This document shows, piece after piece, positions 54,836 to 64,000 of a DNA stretch of 64,000 nt. Location of the stretch: contig JALPQD010000935.1 in assembly GCA_023101885.1 (NCBI GenBank), positions 210,001-274,000 of the forward strand, given 5' to 3'. The stretch's first letter is position 1, and every line of letters starts with the position of its first letter. The notes under the pieces are model-generated. The model was given only the letters and a program-made list of their open reading frames with translations. It searched no databases and was not told where the DNA came from. The position numbers and the translations under genes are program-made. This DNA is from Typhlomys cinereus (taxonomy: Eukaryota > Chordata > Mammalia > Rodentia > Platacanthomyidae).

Positions 54836-55478
54836 ATATTTTATGTCTCTCATCGTGATCTGTCTAATTTCTCGGCAACAGTCCCCCAGAGCTCCCTTAC
54901 TTCCAGAAAGCAGCCCGCACACCCCATCCATTCTGTTGGGATAGACAGGACAAGGATACCAGATAACAGGGAATGGATCTTCCTTCCTCCCCAGGCCTCT
55001 CTCTAGATGCGGAACTCTGTGTCATTATTTAAACCTTCCACTTGCGGCAAGAACGATCGCTGGCAGTTCAGAGAAACCCTGGTTTTCCTATCCAGCAGGC
55101 AGACCAAAAGATAGTTTGATTCCAAGAACTTCAAGAACCATCACATCCAAATTAAATGTCGGCATGTGGATTTGGGACGTTACACTTAAACTCCCCAGTG
55201 CAAGAAGCCTGGGGATTGTTTTCCAGGTGACGCATGAGGCGCTGGCGTCCCCCTCCATCCTGAAGCTTGGGAGCCTAGCGTGCGGGCTGGAAGCGCTATT
55301 TCTTGCCAAGGTAAACAAGGATTTTTCTTGTAACTTTCAGGAATGGAAGCTTCTTCATGCTTGAAAGTGGGAAAACTTCTGAGACGGGAATAGCGACTTT
55401 ATTAAAGAGTTAACGCCAAGGAAATGTCCTATCAGTCTTTCAATATAGCCACCTGGGCTCTAAAGAAACACACAAGAT
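54836..55478. other. Unique sequence
   Basis: 82-codon plus-strand frame (55,116-55,364) ends near a donor-like CCAAGGTAAAC (55,307), but no acceptor or domain supports an exon. Confidence 0.35.
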
Positions 55479-55479
55479 C

Positions 55480-55530
<51 letters not shown>
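55480..55530. repeat. Perfect (CA)25 microsatellite
   Basis: Uninterrupted CA run. Confidence 0.97.
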
Positions 55531-55533
<3 letters not shown>

Positions 55534-55807
55534 CCTTCTCCGTGTTGCTTGTGCTTTGCCGCATTTGGAAGGGCCTGGGAAGCCACACACCTCTTACTTC
55601 TCTGAGTTCCTCAGTCACAGTTATGAATCTATCTCAGGTCACAATACCCATCAGCATCTGCATTATATTACCCTCAATCTCTCCTCTAGGGAGGAAATCT
55701 GCTTCCAGAACTCTTGAGCCCGCTGCTGGTTTTGCCATCAAAACCCAGATCTTCCCCTCCAGGACTTCAAGAGATTCTTACAGCATTTCACAATAAGGAA
55801 AATCCAT
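55531..55807. other. Unique sequence
   Basis: Nothing recognised. Confidence 0.4.
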
Positions 55808-56010
55808 TTGTGTGTGTGTGTGTGTGCGTGTGTGTGTACATGTGCACACATGTGTGTGTGCATGCAGGGGTGTGTAGAGGTGTATACCTACATATCTGTG
55901 TTCATGAATACGCACACAATGTGTGCATGGATGGGTGCGTGGGTGCGGGCATAGATGTATTTGTGCATGTGTGTGTGCATATGTGTGTGTTCGCATGTGT
56001 GCATACGGAG
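55808..56010. repeat. Imperfect TG-rich tract
   Basis: TG runs mixed with GGGTGCGTGGG and TGCATG words. Confidence 0.88.
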
Positions 56011-56454
56011 TGTGCTGATGACTCTGCTAGTTAACAGAGCGTCCCCAACAGGAACAAGTGAACAATTGCAGGTAGCAAATGCTCAAGGAGGCGATGGAAG
56101 CTCTAAAGTCAAGCACCTCGTTCTTGATACATGGAGACAGCGGTAAGGCAGCCAGAGTCTCCGCTTACTGGGGGCCCAGGATGCCCGACCCGTGAGATGT
56201 TCCGTGCTCTAGTCAGCAGGCACATCCTGGGTGAAAGGGGAATGGATTCCCCGTGCTCTGAAAGCAGCACATTGACATTGACAATGGGGGGACTTCAGAA
56301 AGAAACGCTGAGCCTCCAAGGAAAGAGACTTTATAGCAGTTATGTTCAGTCCTGCTGTGACACATCACCTGGAAAAAACAAATCTCCATGGCGAAACCCT
56401 GGGACCACGAGGGCTCTCAATCCCTCTCTGACACCCTCTTACCCCAATGTGTAA
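56011..56454. other. Unique sequence
   Basis: Nothing recognised; a plus-strand frame of 107 codons (56,131-56,454) has no motif. Confidence 0.4.
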
Positions 56455-56612
56455 CTCTCCCTCTGTCTGCTTACCTTCTCTCTCCTTCCCTTCTCTCCCC
56501 AATCTTTCTCTCTCTTTTTCTCTCCTCCTCTCTCATTTTCTCCTCTGTCCCCTCTCCTCTCTCTTCCTTACCCTTTTCTCCCCCTCTCTTCTCGTCTCTT
56601 GTCTCTTCTTTT
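56455..56612. repeat. Polypyrimidine (CTCTTC)n tract
   Basis: About 155 bp of C/T on the plus strand with few A. Confidence 0.88.
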
Positions 56613-57504
56613 TTCATACAAACTCCAAATTTTTACAAACGCCACTTTAAATCCAAACCTTACAGACTTCATTTAACCATTTGCCAAGAGGAATCCCCTC
56701 TCCTGCTCCCCATCCCGCCTCCCATGCCCAAAACAAAAATACAGGAAGCTGATTGAAAGCGTGTTTTCCACCCCCTTGCCTCCTCCCAAGAGGGGGCTTC
56801 CGGGTGGCGTCCGCGCAGGGCGTTTCTCCTGCAGATCCTCAAGGAAGAACCAGATACTGAAGGCAAACGCAGCCCGAGGAAAAAGTCTATAAAGATTTCT
56901 CGCTTTCCTAATCCCTTCTCTCTAATGTCTCTTTGTAAATTTGTCAGATGGGAATGAAATTGCCTCATAACTCTCCAGACGTGGAGAACATCTCTGAAGA
57001 AAATTACGTACTTGTCAAAGCAAGGGTGAATTTATGTTGCTGCTCCCGAGATGTGATTTTGTTCCGTCTATTTCCTTTGTGCACATCAGAGCAACCAGAG
57101 ACACACACACTCACACACACACACTCACACACACACACACACCAAAAAAAAAATCTCGTTTATGGATATTTTTTCACACTAGTGCATTTTTTTTGCTTCT
57201 ATTTTTCCCCTTTGTTTTCTTATCCCCCCTCCTTTCATCTCTATTTATTGCCTGCGACAGTCCCGTGCAGCAACGCTCTGAGTATCTCAGCAGTGATTTC
57301 TACCAGACGGGAGCCGTTCCAACAGGCACAAAGATGATTTCCCCGTGGAGGAGGCTGAGAGGTGTGGGTTACATTTCCGAGTGCTGCCCGACACTGGCCG
57401 GGGACGCCTGGGGTGCAGAAGTCTTGTTACGACTGCTTCTAGCCAGCCACGTGCTTCCCGAAATTAAATTCTTTCCCCGGCTAGCCCTTCCAGCACTTTG
57501 TCTT
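56613..57504. other. Unique sequence with short CA patch
   Basis: CACACACTCACACA at 57,100-57,141; the blocks 56,830-57,080 and 57,240-57,500 are repeat-free. A 199-codon frame (57,034-57,633) runs through the CA patch and into a MIR, so it is not called as a gene. Confidence 0.4.
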
Positions 57505-57615
57505 CTGCATTTAGAAGCCCGAGAATGTTGGGGGCCTGGCTTCAAACCCAGACGGGCCACACAAAACAGAGGGCCACTTCTGAGCCTCGAGTTTCTCGTT
57601 TGTCCATTGGAATTC
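57505..57615 (+). mobile_element. MIR SINE
   Basis: 'gggggcctggcttcaaaccc' (box B region), then 'cttctgagcctcgagtttct' and 'cgtttgtccattgg', matching the MIR core and the 'cctcagtttcctcatctgtaa' region. Ancient mammalian element. Confidence 0.65.
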
Positions 57616-57706
57616 TTTCACATCACCAGATGATTACAAGGGATCAAAAATCAAACTCCCAGGGAGACCAAAGTCATCCAGTGCACTAAGAAATCAGGAA
57701 CTCTGG

Positions 57707-58105
57707 TGTCATAGATACAGGTGTCAACTTGATGGTTGAGGGTTCAAATTCTGGACACATTTGTAAAGAATCAGTAGTTAACTTAAGAGATTGTCTCTGA
57801 TGGAAAGGCCCAGGCTATGATGGGTGGGACTTGTCCCAGGGCAGGTGAATAAGATGGAGGGAGCGGGTTAAGACAGTGGACAATCCTTCTGTACACTTGG
57901 CCAGACATGCTGTACCATCAAGTAAAGATTATCCTTATCTCAGCTGTCATATGGACATGGTGTGGTCAGTTCCTTTGACCCTTGATGTTGGTGTAGAACT
58001 TCCTGCCAAGCTGGACAAGGAACTGTTACCAGACTATCTTAAGAGAAAACAAAACCCTTATTCCCTTAAGACACTTAGTCATGAATGTATCTGCAACAAG
58101 CAGGT
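57707..58105 (+). mobile_element. LTR-A solo LTR
   Basis: TGTCATAGATACAGGTG, palindrome GTGTCAACTTGATGG, 'ggccagacatgctgtacca', 'acccttattcccttaagac'. A stretch of about 25 bp around 'cctgcag' is missing. Confidence 0.7.
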
Positions 58106-58184
58106 TAACTTCCATGCCTCCTCCCTGCCAAGTCAGAAAAACCTTGTTTCTGCCTCCTGCTTTAGTGACATCAGCAGTTTTTTC

Positions 58185-58315
58185 GGGTGCTCTGCTGCCT
58201 CAGTTTCTCCATCTGTCTCGTGGCACTAACACCGTGTGATAGAGCTGCTCAGAGTACTGGGAGCACCTAACAGTGGGTTTAGTGCTTGCCTGGCACAAGT
58301 ATCTACTCACATCTC
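58185..58315 (+). mobile_element. MIR 3' half
   Basis: 'tgcctcagtttctccatctg' and, 80 bp on, 'gtgcttgcctggcacaagta' are the conserved MIR 3' landmarks in the right order. Confidence 0.65.
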
Positions 58316-58419
58316 TTCCCCTTGAGAGTCTGTTTGGCTCTCTGCTTAGGTCATTCTGCTTGCTGCTGTGAAGACGGAGCAGCAAGAGCAACTAAGGGTA
58401 GAATCCAGAGCTCACCCAT

Positions 58420-58605
58420 ATTGCTAGTTTAGCCCCAACATGCTCCAGGAACCCCCTTGTTTCTGCCTCCTAAGGGCTGGGATAGAAGGCCAACTGCTAC
58501 ACTCATTCAGCTTTTGCATGGGTGTCGGGGATTCAAACTCTTGACCCTGAGTCCTCAGGCATACACAGCAAGCTTTTTATCCACTGAGCCACGTCCCCCG
58601 CCCAT
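58420..58605 (-). mobile_element. tRNA-derived rodent SINE, reverse
   Basis: 'ctaagggctgggatagaagg', 'catgggtgtcggggattcaa', 'ctttttatccactgagccac' in reversed SINE order. Confidence 0.6.
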
Positions 58606-59390
58606 GTGCCTTATTTTTAAATCACACTTTATAGATGTGATTTATGAAAAAAGAAAATAGATTAAGGATTTCGTCCAATTCATGTATTCAATGGGAGTGA
58701 ACCACTAGGGGTCTCTCTGGTGAGCAAAAGGGGATTATTTCATGTCCTGGCTCCATGACCTCTAACATCCAACTTTGCACCTGAAGGTCAGGGGCAGCAT
58801 GTAGCTGGAAACCAGGTAGGAAAAAGTCCCCCCTGCATCCCAGGAGGGTCTTACAGATGAGTCATCATTATCATCACCTATGATCCTGTGAAGATAGTAA
58901 ACAAGTCAAAATTTCATAATACAATGAGCCCAGTTATACATTTCAGGAAAACAGCCCATGTCACGTGAATGCCAAGGTAGACGGGCAGGGAAGGCTTCTC
59001 CCAACAATGGGGTGGGGGGTACAGATACAATTTTACTTTCCTTTAATCGCATAACATGACAGCATTGAGGTGATTCTAAGACTCTGGGAAGTTCTACCTG
59101 ACCTGCCCCCCAAATCTGTTTCCTCTGCTGTTCTGAGAGAAACCGCCATTGTTTATTACTCCCTAGTTTACCAGCCCCCCAAATATCATTACAATGTCCG
59201 CACCATGATGTATGGACGGTTGTTACCCTGTTAATGGATAAAAAAAAAAAAAAGATTTAAGTACTTCGTTCTGTGGCGTCCTGACAGCGGTCAGCCATCA
59301 CTTTTCTATTTACCTGCATTTAGCGATCCCATAAAGAAAGGCAACCTCCACGGGAACACGAACCGGGCGCTGCAAGGTGATAATTCTGTG
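58606..59390. other. Unique sequence
   Basis: No recognised repeat; an A14 run lies at about 59,240. Confidence 0.4.
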
Positions 59391-59510
59391 TCACTCTGGC
59401 CTATAAATACCGGCCTGCGCTTTGTGCTGAGTCAGCAGTCTGTGACGGAGTGGCAGCCATGCCCTCTTATCTGTGAGTGTCTCCGCAGCGATTGGGCGGG
59501 CCACCAGCCC
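59391..59510 (+). promoter_or_regulatory. TATA-like, MARE and GATA motif cluster
   Basis: In repeat-free sequence: CCTATAAATA (59,400-59,409; TATA/MEF2-like), the perfect 13-bp palindrome TGCTGAGTCAGCA (59,425-59,437), which is the textbook Maf recognition element with an AP-1 core, and CTTATCT (59,466-59,472; AGATAAG on the minus strand). MARE plus GATA within 30 bp is the arrangement of NF-E2/GATA enhancers such as globin HS2. A promoter or enhancer role is inferred. Confidence 0.4.
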
Positions 59511-59714
59511 CCCTCCACCTCACCCAAAGCCCATCGTATCGATCAAGCCATTTCTCCACTGTAATTCTTTGCTAGGAAATCCCTGATGAGAAATTTGATC
59601 CGTACCATTTTTTGATCGCTGGTTTGATGTAAAAAGATCTCTCAGGACAGAGTTAAATGCCCGGGCCATTCCACGTGATTGAGCAGTTGTTCTATTTACT
59701 GAAACTACATCTGT

Positions 59715-59716
<2 letters not shown>

Positions 59717-59758
<42 letters not shown>
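59717..59758. repeat. (CA)20 microsatellite
   Basis: Perfect CA run. Confidence 0.97.
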
Positions 59759-59759
<1 letters not shown>

Positions 59760-61007
59760 AGGAAAGGAGGCAGAGAGGAAATGGGAGGAAAATGGGACGA
59801 AATTATATTTCAAAGGGAACAGAAGGTATGAGGGAGTAGGGGTGAAGTGAGGAAGGGAAGGAAATTCATGGGCCCTCTTGACTCAGACCTAGATTATAAA
59901 AGGCAGTTCACATGCGCCATTGCCTAAATACTGGCCACAGGGCCTTTATAATTGCTTCTACAGACATGGAGTTGGATCTATTTTTTCCTTTCCCAGCCGC
60001 CCCCAGCCATCTCATCCCCTGAGACTCGCTAAGCTTCCTGACTCTGCGTCCCCAATACGTTAGCCGCACCTCCTTATCTGAGGCTGCCCGCCAGCGATTA
60101 CAATCAGGTGCACATCGCAGACCCCAGTGATCTGCACACCTCCGAAGAAAGAGGAAAAAGGTTACGTAAGAACCGGCATCCTTGCAGAATTGCTGGGTTG
60201 GCTATTTCTGGTCACAGGTACAAAATGGAAAAGAAGAAGAAAAAAAAAAACGTTCCTCTGCAGAGTCTCCAGGCTGGTATTTTCCCAGATGCAGATCCAA
60301 CCTTAGTTCTATTAACCCCACGTGGGAAATCACCTTCTCAGGACACACAGGTAAGTCCCACCTTCACCCCACCACCACCACCACCACCAAGCCACACACA
60401 CACAAACACACACACACACATTCCTTCAACACTGAATATTTTGGGCCAGACAGGTTTTGGTGACAGGTAACTTGTCTCAAGCATTGTAACCATTTTAGCC
60501 ACCCCTCCCCCAACTCTGATACTAGATATCAACGGTGATTCCATGTCCTGGTGGTAACAACTCAAGCCACTCCCACACAGTGCCACGTAGCTCCTGGACA
60601 GCAGGCAAAATCACCCCCATGGACAGCCACATCCATCTCTGTCAGGATTGGAGAGTCGAGGAAAGAACGAGAAGATGTCCGAGGACGGCAGAGCGCCCCG
60701 GGGTTTTCTTTGGAGCGGGAAGAAGTGGAAATAACACAAGCTCTTTGTACCAGCCACCGAAAAATGAACATGATTACCTAATTCTTTCCCAAGAACTGGG
60801 AGCCGGAGCCTCTGAGCCCCCACATCCAGACCACGGAACAGTTCCATCCAGTGACTTTGCCAATGGCACTGGGGTGCTTTAGGGAGAAGCGCTGCTTGGC
60901 AGCTCTAACCAACCCCCCAAGTTCCCACCATCTCAAATCTAAACAATAAAGTCCCGGCTGGACCTGAAGAGGTTTGTGGGTGTCGTCTATCTGCATGTCG
61001 ATGATAA
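59759..61007. other. Unique sequence
   Basis: Repeat-free apart from a (CCA)n/(CA)n patch at 60,363-60,420. A second CTTATCT (GATA-type) site lies at 60,073-60,079 and an AP-1-like GACTCAG at 59,880. Frames of 88-120 aa have no domain. Confidence 0.4.
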
Positions 61008-61347
61008 ATCCATGACCAAGGAGCTTAGGGGAACAAGGGGTTTCATTCTTTCTTTCCATTCTTGGTCACAGTTGTTAGTCCAGTTGGACAGGAGAGTTCA
61101 TACTAATACCACGAAGGGGCTGGCTACACTATATCCACAGAGACTGCTGAGAGAGAGGCAGACTTCCCTTGCCAAATTCCTTCTTACCCACCCCATCCAG
61201 GAAATGGTCCCACTGTGGGCTGGGCTTTCCCACAACAGTTAGATACTCTCCTGCACTTGCTCAGGGCTTACCTTTACCACTGTTTCTCCACAGATGTACC
61301 CAAAGCTCAGCCTTCAAATTGACAAGCTGACACCTGTACAGCTAACA
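61008..61347 (-). mobile_element. LTR-A solo LTR, reverse, diverged
   Basis: 'aggggaacaaggggtttcat', 'tggacaggagagttcatact', 'gtgggctgggctttccca', 'tcctgcacttgctcagggc', ending near 'agctaacaa'. Confidence 0.65.
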
Positions 61348-61737
61348 AGCACAGTAGCCTGTTTAGCACCCTAGCACTACTTCTAGTACAGAAGTTCCCA
61401 ACAGCTCCCAATAGCTGGGAATGGTTCGGAGATTGGCATGATTGCAGTGAGGAGGTTGGGCAGGGCACCCCGTCCCTGTCCCATCACAAAGGGAGGTTGG
61501 GGTGCTGCCCAGCCCTCTCAGTGCACAGCACAGCTCCAGGATAAAGAAGTATCCAAGCCTAGCATCGGCACCCAGAGGTGGGGGACCTGGCTCAAGCTGT
61601 GTCCTTTCTTCTGCTGAGTTTGCATGTTTCCCTGTGATAGAAAGCAGGGCAGAGGAATCGCCATGTGTACAGAGCAAACTTTGGTTTTTTGCATGTGTGG
61701 GTTTGGGCGCGCACCTGTGTGTGTGTCTAGGTGCGTG
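61348..61737. other. Unique sequence
   Basis: Nothing recognised. Confidence 0.4.
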
Positions 61738-62343
61738 AGGGTGTGCATAGAAGGCACTGTGTGTGTGCTTGTGGAGGACCAAGAATGACTTCGGGAATCA
61801 TCCTGAATTGTTCTACCTCCTTATTGCTTTGCTCTGGGGTTTCCCAGGTTCCATCCTCCGGGGTTGAAAGTGCAGGCCTTTGCCATTTTTATCTGAAATA
61901 TGACATGAAATCTGAATTGTCATGATTTGAAATGTGAGTTGTCCCCCACAGGCTCATGTGTTTGAATCTTTTACTGTTTTGAAAGGTCTCGGCACCTTTA
62001 GGAGGTGGAGCCTGGCTGGAGGAAGGCAATCGCAAGGGGTGGGGCTTAAGGTTGGTTAGCCCCGCCCAGCTTCAGTGAGTTACTCTGCTCTTGCAGTCAG
62101 CAGTTTAGTCGCCTCCATAATGGACACAACCTGAGTTGCCTCCAACTTCTTCCAGCCACGCCCTTCCCACCATAAAAGACCACATGTCCCCTCTGGAACC
62201 ATGAGCTGAGGAAATCTCCCTTTCTCCCTTAAATTGCTTGAGTTTGAGTGTTCTCTCACAGCCACAGAAAAGCACAACTGGCACTCTGGTCCTGTTGCTT
62301 CTGGGGCAAAGGCTTAACCCCTGGGCCATCTCTCCAGACCCTA
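61738..62343 (-). mobile_element. SINE-D split by a MaLR LTR
   Basis: Left part 61,738-61,917 (tail to 'gaaatctgaa'), right part 62,284-62,343 ('ctctggtcctgttgcttctg' to 'gggccatctctccagaccc'). Joined in order they make one reversed SINE-D; the LTR between them is therefore younger than this SINE. Confidence 0.72.
61918..62283 (+). mobile_element. MaLR-type (ORR1/MLT1-like) LTR inside SINE-D
   Basis: TGTCATGATTTGAAATGTGAG start, 'tttaggaggtggagcctgg', 'gtggggcttaaggttggtt', 'accataaaagaccacatg', 'ctctcacagccacagaaaag', ending near 'aactggca'. No clean 5-bp duplication is visible. Confidence 0.68.
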
Positions 62344-63229
62344 CAGAGCAGCCTTGATGTTGGTATGAACCACTCCTCTGTCAAGCCAGAGTGCCAGTTG
62401 TTGCCCACGCAAACCTCTTGCTGTCCTTGGCAAGGTCTCTGAAACTGACACAGGAAAATGTTGCCACCCTCGTCCCCTGGCCCTAAGAGACCCTCCCCTT
62501 GCAGGAGGTCCTCAAGCATCACTGCCTATCTCTGAGGACTCACTCAGCCATGTGCAGGGTATAACCCCAAGGATGCACCTCGAGCCCCCAGGGTGCACAA
62601 GGGCTCCCTAACTCCTCTCCCACACCTGAGTTCCTGCTCTGTTCTGGTCCATCATTCCATGGTAATGAGATAACACTAGACAGTTGGCTTCCTGACCAAG
62701 TTTATCACAGAAAGATCGTGAAACTCAAGGGAAGTTCCTTAAGCAGCTTGAACTTCACTGGGCATCTCGGATCCTACGGCACTCAACACAGACCCCTGAA
62801 AGGGTCCCCATGGGAGCCACAGATGAATGGCTAGCTGCAGGTGGCAGGGGTGGGGGTGGAGGGAAGGTTGCTCGTAAAAATACAGAGCTCCTGCTGAATG
62901 TGCATTCCTGATAAACGAGAGGATGAATCTTAGTGCACGGTCCCAGAAAGATATGTTACAAACGACTCATTAATCTGAAATTCAAATGGCGCGAGGCTTG
63001 GTGCTTCTTCTTTGCTGCCTTTGACAAATCTGGCCCAGGAGGAGCTGGACAGGTCCCGCCCATCTGAAGAGGCCATCTGCTCTCAGAGTGACCACATCTA
63101 ACAGCAGGGAAGACAAGCTCCACAGAATCTCTGTCCAATTTTTTGATTCTTATATGGAAAGTAAAGTCTAGATTTTTCAGTGACATCTGGTGATTTCATG
63201 AGCGTGGTGATTATTTTTTTTATCTACGT
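62344..63229. other. Unique sequence
   Basis: No recognised repeat or coding signal. Confidence 0.4.
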
Positions 63230-63518
63230 GCATGTGTGTGTGTTGTATGTTTTGTATGTGGGTTAATGTACGTATGTGCACAAGTATGTGTACAAGAGAG
63301 CACTTGAGCGTGTGTGCCTGTGGAAGCCCAAAGGTGAAATTATCCTGGATTGTTCTACCTCCGTATTGATTTGCTCTGGGGGGTCCCCAGGCTTTGCCTT
63401 CCAGAGTCAATATTACAGGCTACTGCCATTTTTACATAGAATTTGGGGATCCAAACTGAAGCACTTTGACTTGGAAGGCAAAGGTTTTAACCTTTGAGCC
63501 ATCTCCCCACTCGTGTGG
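63230..63518 (-). mobile_element. SINE-D copy, reverse
   Basis: TGTGTGTGTTGTATG tail, 'attatcctggattgttctac', 'ggggatccaaactgaagcac', 'gagccatctccccactc'. Confidence 0.78.
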
Positions 63519-63775
63519 CTATATTTTTAAAGTAGTGATGCCACAGAGGTTGAAATAGGAAATCTGCCAGATTGGTGGGCACAGACCCTTGCTCTACAAC
63601 AGAATAGTGAACATCTGCCGAAGGTCTATGACAAACTGGCACCATGTCAAGCAACTGGCCATGTGCCCCCACCAACTGGGAGGCACACATGATTCCCACC
63701 ATCTCCAAAAGGGACATTAAAAAAAATAAGCCCAGAGAGCATGTGTGTTCTAGCGAAGGTCACATAACCGATGGC
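63519..63775. other. Unique sequence
   Basis: Nothing recognised in this short interval. Confidence 0.35.
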
Positions 63776-64000
63776 TGTCAAGATTTGCATGTGAGCTGTC
63801 CCCAGAGGCTCAGGCGTTTGTCCTTAGCTGGTGTTAATGTTCAGGAAGGTCATGGCGCCTTTGGGAGGTGGAGCCTTGCTGGGAGAAGTCAGTCACAGGG
63901 GGCAGGTCTTGAGGTTGTGTAGCCCCACCCTGCTTGAAGAGATGCTCTTGCTGTGACCCCATGATGACCTCTGTGACCTGTGCTGGTCACTTCCATCTTC
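63776..64000 (+). mobile_element. MaLR-type LTR, cut by the right window edge
   Basis: TGTCAAGATTTGCATGTGAG, 'tttgggaggtggagccttg', 'gtcttgaggttgtgtagccc': same family as the copies at 6,807 and 61,918. Confidence 0.65.

Noticed and set aside
57034..57633. 199-aa plus-strand frame
   Set aside because: It crosses a CA repeat and ends inside a MIR element; no recognisable domain.

Overview
The window looks like a gene-poor stretch of a rodent nuclear genome. This rests on repeat content: 3' ends of LINE-1 elements with recognisable ORF2 C-terminal protein, B1 fragments, an ID-B1 dimer, B2/B3/RSINE-like tRNA-derived SINEs, old MIR pieces, very many ERVL/MaLR-type solo LTRs, and abundant (CA)n, (GA)n and polypurine tracts. 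The SINE and L1 subfamilies are not the standard mouse or rat ones. A B2-like SINE of about 260-320 bp together with an ID-B1 dimer would fit a non-murid myomorph (for example the jerboa / jumping-mouse group), but that placement is only a guess. Family labels LTR-A, LTR-B, LTR-C and SINE-D are mine, because no repeat library was available.

Layout. 1-9,600: LTR-A copies, a MaLR LTR, an ID-B1 SINE split by a young L1, a SINE-D and an LTR-B. 9,600-22,700: mostly unique sequence with scattered LTR-A, SINE and L1 3'-end insertions, the best candidate for coding sequence (minus strand, 18,321-18,660), and an AT-rich unique block at 22,260-22,700. 22,700-29,600: SINEs, an LTR-B, a polypurine tract and the largest L1 fragment (26,626-28,703). 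29,600-32,300: a five-copy tandem repeat of about 137 bp followed by 1.7 kb of GT-rich satellite-like DNA. 32,300-43,500: LTR-C, LTR-A, SINE-D and B1 copies, an ERV-type LTR with TATA box and poly(A) signal (about 40,160-40,940), and an LTR-A split by a 415-bp (GAAA)n/(GGAA)n tract. 43,700-48,350: a clean 78-bp tandem duplication, a GTG-rich minisatellite, an L1 3' end carrying a probable 3' transduction (45,635-46,102), and LTRs. 48,350-64,000: mostly unique, possibly regulatory sequence with interspersed LTR, SINE and MIR elements, including a MARE + GATA cluster near 59,400-59,480.

I find no complete protein-coding gene, no RNA gene and no CRISPR array. The only coding remains with a recognisable family are L1 ORF2 pieces, which are broken. 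One unidentified minus-strand reading frame (18,321-18,660) with a possible splice acceptor and downstream poly(A) signal may be a terminal exon or an exon relic.

The clearest products of identifiable mechanism are retrotransposition events with exact target-site duplications: the two young L1s (7,345 and 26,626), the L1 with extra 3' sequence (45,652), a SINE-D (34,741), the ID-B1 SINE (7,279), and two LTR-A copies with 5-bp duplications (16,920 and 47,916).
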